From the NCBI GenBank assembly GCA_012962735.1, contig DTXA01000249.1, positions 1 to 9,183 on the forward strand: a stretch of 9,183 bases of DNA, written 5' to 3'. The stretch's first letter is position 1. Every line of letters begins with the position of its first letter. This stretch comes from Candidatus Latescibacterota bacterium (GTDB taxonomy: Bacteria; Latescibacterota; 4484-107; B68-G9). The notes beneath the pieces are model-generated. The model saw only the letters and a list, made by a program, of their open reading frames with translations, did no database searches and was not told the DNA's origin. The position numbers were made by a program, and so were the translations under genes. This document shows, in pieces, positions 5,233 to 9,183 of the stretch.

Positions 5233-6810
5233 ATGGACCTCAGGATGATTTTAGCTATCATCATTATAGGTATCATTATAATCCTTACGCCGCTATATCA
5301 AAAATGGCTTTACAAAAAAGCTACCCCAGAACTTGAGGAGAAACCCTCGAAGATGATCCAGGAGGCCACCGCTATAGATACCGTCACAACGGAGGTTCGG
5401 AATCCCTTAGTCGTAGAGGACGAGGGAGAGACTCGGTCGATCGTTATAGAGACCCCATTGTACCGAGCCAGGGTGAACACGAGGGGAGCGATGTTGGAAA
5501 GCTGGAGGTTGAAGGAATTCCTCGACAAGGAGGGGAGGTCTTTGGAGTTGTTAAGGGGTAGGTCCGGTCCTGGATTGGTCCTCGAGGGCACGAGCCTGGA
5601 TTCGGTGAACTTCCTGTACGAAGGGGAAGATTCTGTAAGGGTTTTCGGAGAGGAAAGGGAGATCGTGCTGAAGGTCGGATTGAAAGAGGAGCTAACGGTA
5701 GTTAAGCGTTTCGTCTTCCATCCGGACAGATATACGGTGGGATTCCAAGTGGTGGTTTACGGGGCTTACGGGCCCTTGAAGGGGGAGCTTTCCTGGGAGA
5801 GGGGTATAACCGTCACAGAGCCGAACGTGAAGGAGGATCTGAGCTATACTAAGGTATACCTCCTTATGGGAGGAGATTTGGTAGATTACGATGTGGGGAA
5901 GGGGAAATTTCTAAAACGTAGCTTAGAAGGCGCTCTTCCCTGGATAGGTGTTAGAAATAAATACTTCCTTATAGCCTTCATTCCGGCCGGGGGACAGCCT
6001 ATGGAGATAGATATAGAGGGAAGTTGGAACGCCCCGCATAAGAGGCTCTATACATTCCGGCTGAAGGAGCTTGGTAGTTCCCCTATGTTTGAAGGGCAAT
6101 GGTACTTGGGTCCTTTACAGTACGACAGGGTGAAGGCCTTAGGGGTGGAATTAGAACGTATTATGGATAAGGACTTCGGATGGTGGTTGTGGATAAGGCC
6201 CATAGGTAAGCTCATGCTAAGGGTGCTCATAGGGCTTCATAAGGCCATCCCTAACTATGGGCTGGTGATCATACTATTCTCGATATTGGTGAAGATAGTG
6301 GTATATCCCCTCACCCACAAAAGCTACGAGGCTTCAGCCAAGATGCAGGCACTTCAGCCCAAAATAGCCGCCCTGCGCCAGAAATACAAGGGCAACCCCC
6401 AGAAGCTCAATCGGGAGATGATGCGACTTTATAAGGAGCACGGGGTAAATCCCATGGGCGGATGCCTCCCGATGCTCCTCCAAATGCCGATCCTCATAGC
6501 TTTGTTTACCGTATTCCGGAACACCATAGAGTTCAGACGGGCCAGCTTCGCACTCTGGTTGAAGGACCTATCCGCTCCCGACCCCTACTACGTGCTTCCC
6601 GTCCTTATGGGAATAACCACATTCCTCCAGCAGAAGCTCACCGTGAAGGATCCCAAGCAGTCGACCATGGCGTACGTGATGCCAGCCGTCATGGTATTCT
6701 TCTTCGCGAAGTTCCCCTCGGGGCTGGTGCTGTATTACACTATGTTCAACATCCTTTCAATAGCTCAGCAGATCTACATGATGAAGAGGGGGAAATTGGC
6801 TCTGCAATGA
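5233..6810 (+). CDS. yidC: Membrane protein insertase YidC
   Basis: YidC inserts and folds inner-membrane proteins, alone or with the Sec translocon. The 525-residue protein has an N-terminal anchor (about residues 5-19, isoleucine-rich) followed by a large extracytoplasmic domain to about 315, the arrangement of Gram-negative YidC. The conserved Oxa1-like core comes after: the VVYPLTHKSYEASAKMQALQPK region (356-377) with K354 where E. coli has the groove arginine R366, a cytoplasmic helical hairpin to about 404, NPMGGCLPMLLQMPI at 406-420, and further membrane segments at about 453-470 and 481-512. I prefer 5233 because MDLRMILAI matches the usual MDxxRxxLAI start; 5221 would add four residues. 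The tail KRGKLALQ is short. Its TGA overlaps the mnmE ATG (ATGA). It lies 48 bases after rnpA with no yidD between them. Confidence 0.96.
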   Translation: MDLRMILAIIIIGIIIILTPLYQKWLYKKATPELEEKPSKMIQEATAIDTVTTEVRNPLVVEDEGETRSIVIETPLYRARVNTRGAMLESWRLKEFLDKEGRSLELLRGRSGPGLVLEGTSLDSVNFLYEGEDSVRVFGEEREIVLKVGLKEELTVVKRFVFHPDRYTVGFQVVVYGAYGPLKGELSWERGITVTEPNVKEDLSYTKVYLLMGGDLVDYDVGKGKFLKRSLEGALPWIGVRNKYFLIAFIPAGGQPMEIDIEGSWNAPHKRLYTFRLKELGSSPMFEGQWYLGPLQYDRVKALGVELERIMDKDFGWWLWIRPIGKLMLRVLIGLHKAIPNYGLVIILFSILVKIVVYPLTHKSYEASAKMQALQPKIAALRQKYKGNPQKLNREMMRLYKEHGVNPMGGCLPMLLQMPILIALFTVFRNTIEFRRASFALWLKDLSAPDPYYVLPVLMGITTFLQQKLTVKDPKQSTMAYVMPAVMVFFFAKFPSGLVLYYTMFNILSIAQQIYMMKRGKLALQ

Positions 6811-8174
6811 GAGGGGATACCATAGCCGCCATATCCACTCCTCTGGGCATAGGGGGTATAGGCATCGTGCGAATCAGTGGCCCCCAAGCTGTGGGGATTG
6901 TGGAGGGCATCTTCAGGGGGAAGGTCCGTCCCGGGAAGGTGCGCCATAGGAGGATGCTATACGGCCACATAGTGGACGGGCGGGGGGAGGAGGTAGACGA
7001 GGTCTTAGTGTCAGTGATGCGCGCGCCCCACACTTACACCACTGAGGACGTTGTGGAGATCAATTGTCATGGTGGGATGGCCGTCACCCGCAAGGTGCTA
7101 AGGCTAGTGTTAGAGAGGGGCGCACGGATGGCCCAGCCTGGGGAGTTCACCATGAGGGCCTTCTTGGGGGGGCGGATAGACCTGGCACAGGCCGAAGCCG
7201 TGGCGGACATAGTGCGGGCAGGGTCGGAACGGGCCAGGAGGGCGGCCTACGCCCAACTTTCCGGTGCCCTCTCCCGGAGGGTGGAGGGCTTACGCCTTCG
7301 CCTCTTAAAGGCCGTTGCCCATATAGAGGCGACCATAGATTTCCCGGAGGGCGTGGAGCTCTCCGACGATGAGGTGCGGGGGCGCTTAGAGGGAGTATTA
7401 GAGGTGATCGAATCCCTTCGGGCTTCCTACCGGAGGGGGAGGGTGGAGAAGGAGGGGGTCCGGGCCGTGATCGTGGGAAAGCCGAATGTGGGCAAATCAA
7501 GCCTTATGAACGCCCTGCTGGAAGAGGAGAGGGCGATCGTTTCAGAGGTCCCGGGCACCACCCGGGACTTCTTGGATGGGACGATAGAGATAGAAGGGCT
7601 TCAAGTGCATCTTGTGGACACGGCCGGCGTGGGGGAGGTGCGGGACGAAATAGAGCGCCAGGCAAGGATGCGTATAGAGCGCCAGGCTGCCCTTGCAGAC
7701 GTGTTCCTCGTGGTGTTGGACGGCTCCGAGCCCTTGAGTTCCCAAGACGAGGAAGTGGCACGGCTGGTCCGGGAGGGGAAGAAGGTGATAGCTGTGAACA
7801 AACGGGACAAGGGAAGGGTGGTCGCCGATGAGGACGTGAGGGGGATTCTGGGGAAGGGGCCCATACTTGAGGTATCGGCGCTGGCCGGATCCGGGCTGGA
7901 CGATCTGAGAAGTGCTATCTTAGAGGTGGCCCTGGGGGACGCCATATGGGAGGGAGATGGACTTCTCATAACCAAGGAGCGCCATAAGGCAGCTCTGGAC
8001 AGGGCATCCGAGGCCCTGTGCAGGACTTTGGAGGCGTTGGAAGAGGGTTGGCCTTACGAGGTCCTTAGAGTGGAAGTCCAGGAGGCATTGGAAGCCTTGG
8101 AGGATATATTGGGCAGGACCACCCCCGAGGATGTCTTGGGCCGGATCTTCTCGGAGTTTTGTGTAGGGAAATGA
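6807..8174 (+). CDS. mnmE: tRNA modification GTPase MnmE
   Basis: MnmE works with MnmG to install the 5-aminomethyl-type (or carboxymethylaminomethyl) group on U34 of tRNAs reading split codon boxes. The 455-residue protein has the usual length and layout. The N-terminal folate-binding domain starts DTIAAISTPLGIGGIGIVRISG. A helical domain includes PGEFTMRAFLGGRIDLAQAEAV (about 111-132). The inserted G domain has G1 GKPNVGKS (224-231), G2 PGTTRD (249-254), G3 DTAG (271-274) and G4 NKRD (331-334). The C-terminal FCVGK carries the family cysteine C452. The catalytic glutamate equivalent to E. coli E282 is kept (E283), but the arginine normally found two residues after DTAG is a glycine (G276). 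The start at 6807 overlaps the yidC stop and has no strong ribosome site nearby, suggesting coupling; an open frame further upstream lies inside yidC and is not coding. Confidence 0.97.
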   Translation: MRGDTIAAISTPLGIGGIGIVRISGPQAVGIVEGIFRGKVRPGKVRHRRMLYGHIVDGRGEEVDEVLVSVMRAPHTYTTEDVVEINCHGGMAVTRKVLRLVLERGARMAQPGEFTMRAFLGGRIDLAQAEAVADIVRAGSERARRAAYAQLSGALSRRVEGLRLRLLKAVAHIEATIDFPEGVELSDDEVRGRLEGVLEVIESLRASYRRGRVEKEGVRAVIVGKPNVGKSSLMNALLEEERAIVSEVPGTTRDFLDGTIEIEGLQVHLVDTAGVGEVRDEIERQARMRIERQAALADVFLVVLDGSEPLSSQDEEVARLVREGKKVIAVNKRDKGRVVADEDVRGILGKGPILEVSALAGSGLDDLRSAILEVALGDAIWEGDGLLITKERHKAALDRASEALCRTLEALEEGWPYEVLRVEVQEALEALEDILGRTTPEDVLGRIFSEFCVGK

Positions 8175-9183
8175 AGGAGTACGATGTTATCGTCATAGGC
8201 GGTGGGCACGCCGGATGCGAGGCCGCCCTGGCGGCCGCCCGGATGGGGATGGAAGTACTTCTCATCACGATGAAGATAGAGGAGATCGGGCAGATGTCCT
8301 GCAACCCGGCCATAGGTGGGGTGGCCAAAGGGCATCTCGTTAGAGAGATAGATGCTCTGGGCGGGGAGATAGGGAAGGCCGCAGACGTTGTCGGCATTCA
8401 CTTCCGGGTCCTCAACCGCTCTAAGGGCCCGGCCGTCTGGGGGCTGAGGGTGCAGGCAGACAGGGCTACCTACAGAGCGGAGATGCGCAGAAGGGTGGAG
8501 GCACAGGAGCGGCTCTCCGTGAAGCAGGGGCATATAGCCGAGATCTTGGTGGACGGGGGGAGGGTCGTGGGGGTGCGTACAGAGACTGGGTTTGAGTTTC
8601 ACTGCAAGACCGTGGTCCTGACCACGGGGACGTTCCTCGAGGGACTGCTCCATATAGGTCTGGTCCACTTCCCCGGGGGCAGGTTCGGGGAACCACCGGC
8701 AATGGGTCTTTCGGAATCCTTGAGGAAGCTGGGCTTCACGGTGGGGAGGCTCAAAACGGGGACCCCCCCAAGGGTGGATGGAAGGACTATCGATTTCGGC
8801 ATGATGGAGGCCCAGCCAGGGGACGAGCCACCAACGCCGTTCTCGTTCGAAACCCGACCCGAGGAGGTCCGAAACCGGGCCACCTGTTACCTCACGTACA
8901 CCGACGAACGCACCCACGACGCTCTCAGAAGAGGCCTGGACCGCTCCCCCCTGTACACCGGAAAGATCGTGGGGATCGGCCCCAGGTACTGCCCGTCCAT
9001 AGAGGACAAGATCGTACGCTTCGCCGACAGACCCCGCCATCCCATCTTCGTGGAGCCCGAGGGGCTGGACACCGAGGAGAAGTATGTAAACGGCTTTGCC
9101 ACCAGCCTCCCGGAGGACGTCCAGTGGGAGGCCCTGCGCACGATCCCCGGCCTGGAGGAGGTCGAGATAACCCGGCCCGGATA
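8171..9183 (+). CDS. mnmG: tRNA modification enzyme MnmG (GidA), N-terminal part (runs off the right edge)
   Basis: MnmG is the FAD-dependent partner of MnmE in wobble uridine modification. The visible 337 codons open MKEYDVIVIGGGHAGCEAALAAARMG, the GGGHAGCEA dinucleotide fold for FAD. Further family motifs are MSCNPAIGGVAKGHLVREIDALGG (about residues 43-66), GPAVWGLRVQADR (about 87-99; alanine is commoner than the valine), TGTFLEGLLHIG, the RLKTGTPPR block, CYLTYTDERTHD with the conserved cysteine, and GIGPRYCPSIEDK followed by the EPEG stretch. These match GidA-type proteins rather than the shorter TrmFO. The ATG at 8171 overlaps the mnmE stop (ATGA), so the two partner subunits are very likely made by coupled translation. 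The last third and C-terminus lie outside the window. A long open frame on the opposite strand here is only its shadow. Confidence 0.97.
   Translation, partial: MKEYDVIVIGGGHAGCEAALAAARMGMEVLLITMKIEEIGQMSCNPAIGGVAKGHLVREIDALGGEIGKAADVVGIHFRVLNRSKGPAVWGLRVQADRATYRAEMRRRVEAQERLSVKQGHIAEILVDGGRVVGVRTETGFEFHCKTVVLTTGTFLEGLLHIGLVHFPGGRFGEPPAMGLSESLRKLGFTVGRLKTGTPPRVDGRTIDFGMMEAQPGDEPPTPFSFETRPEEVRNRATCYLTYTDERTHDALRRGLDRSPLYTGKIVGIGPRYCPSIEDKIVRFADRPRHPIFVEPEGLDTEEKYVNGFATSLPEDVQWEALRTIPGLEEVEITRPG

Noticed and set aside
6462..6806. Upstream in-frame extension of mnmE inside yidC
   Set aside because: MnmE family similarity begins exactly at the ATG at 6807; the extension is out-of-frame yidC sequence.
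8054..9040. Long 328-codon open frame on the minus strand opposite mnmG
   Set aside because: It lies opposite a gene with strong MnmG motifs throughout, its translation is low-complexity proline/histidine-rich sequence with no recognisable domain, and G-rich coding DNA often leaves such open antisense frames.
1..9183. tRNA, rRNA, CRISPR, insertion sequence or accessory defence system
   Set aside because: Nothing resembling any of these was seen on either strand; almost all sequence is covered by core genes in a conserved order.

Overview
This window spans the replication-origin neighbourhood of a bacterial chromosome. It holds two divergent clusters of housekeeping genes around a candidate oriC. 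On the minus strand, read leftwards, are dnaA, a 257-bp gap with DnaA boxes, dnaN, recF, dciA (DUF721) and the N-terminal part of gyrB, which runs off the left edge. On the plus strand, read rightwards, are rpmH, rnpA, yidC, mnmE and the N-terminal part of mnmG, which runs off the right edge. Nearly all of the window is explained by these ten genes. The only non-coding stretches of any size are the dnaN-dnaA gap (2915-3171) and the dnaA-rpmH gap (4522-4733). No gene-free stretch exceeds 300 bases.

Organism: a bacterium with a Gram-negative type envelope, because YidC has an N-terminal anchor and a large periplasmic domain. GC content is moderate, and ATA and AGG/AGA codons are frequent, a bias often seen in thermophiles. 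DnaA (SGRDHSTVIHA in the signature helix) and RecF (SQGQAKSFLLA) read somewhat like FCB-group proteins. That placement is an impression only; I cannot name the genus or phylum.

How the genes work together: DnaA opens the origin and DciA is the expected loader of the replicative helicase. DnaN is the polymerase clamp, RecF handles gaps at stalled forks, and GyrB with GyrA relieves supercoiling. On the other side, rpmH supplies ribosomal protein L34 and rnpA the RNase P protein for tRNA 5' maturation. YidC inserts membrane proteins, and MnmE with MnmG modifies the wobble uridine of certain tRNAs. Both clusters are tightly packed: stop and start codons abut or overlap at dnaN/recF, recF/dciA, yidC/mnmE and mnmE/mnmG.

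The most interesting part is the dnaN-dnaA gap. It has three direct DnaA boxes exactly 11 bp apart beside an AT-rich stretch, one consensus box in the opposite orientation, a 12-base box-containing repeat present three times, and a TAG-triplet run resembling a DnaA-trio next to a box just upstream of dnaN. A hand count of G and C places the strand-composition switch at this gap rather than at the dnaA-rpmH gap, so dnaA itself would be read head-on to the rightward fork. I found no sign of an undescribed accessory system, mobile element, CRISPR array, tRNA or rRNA here.
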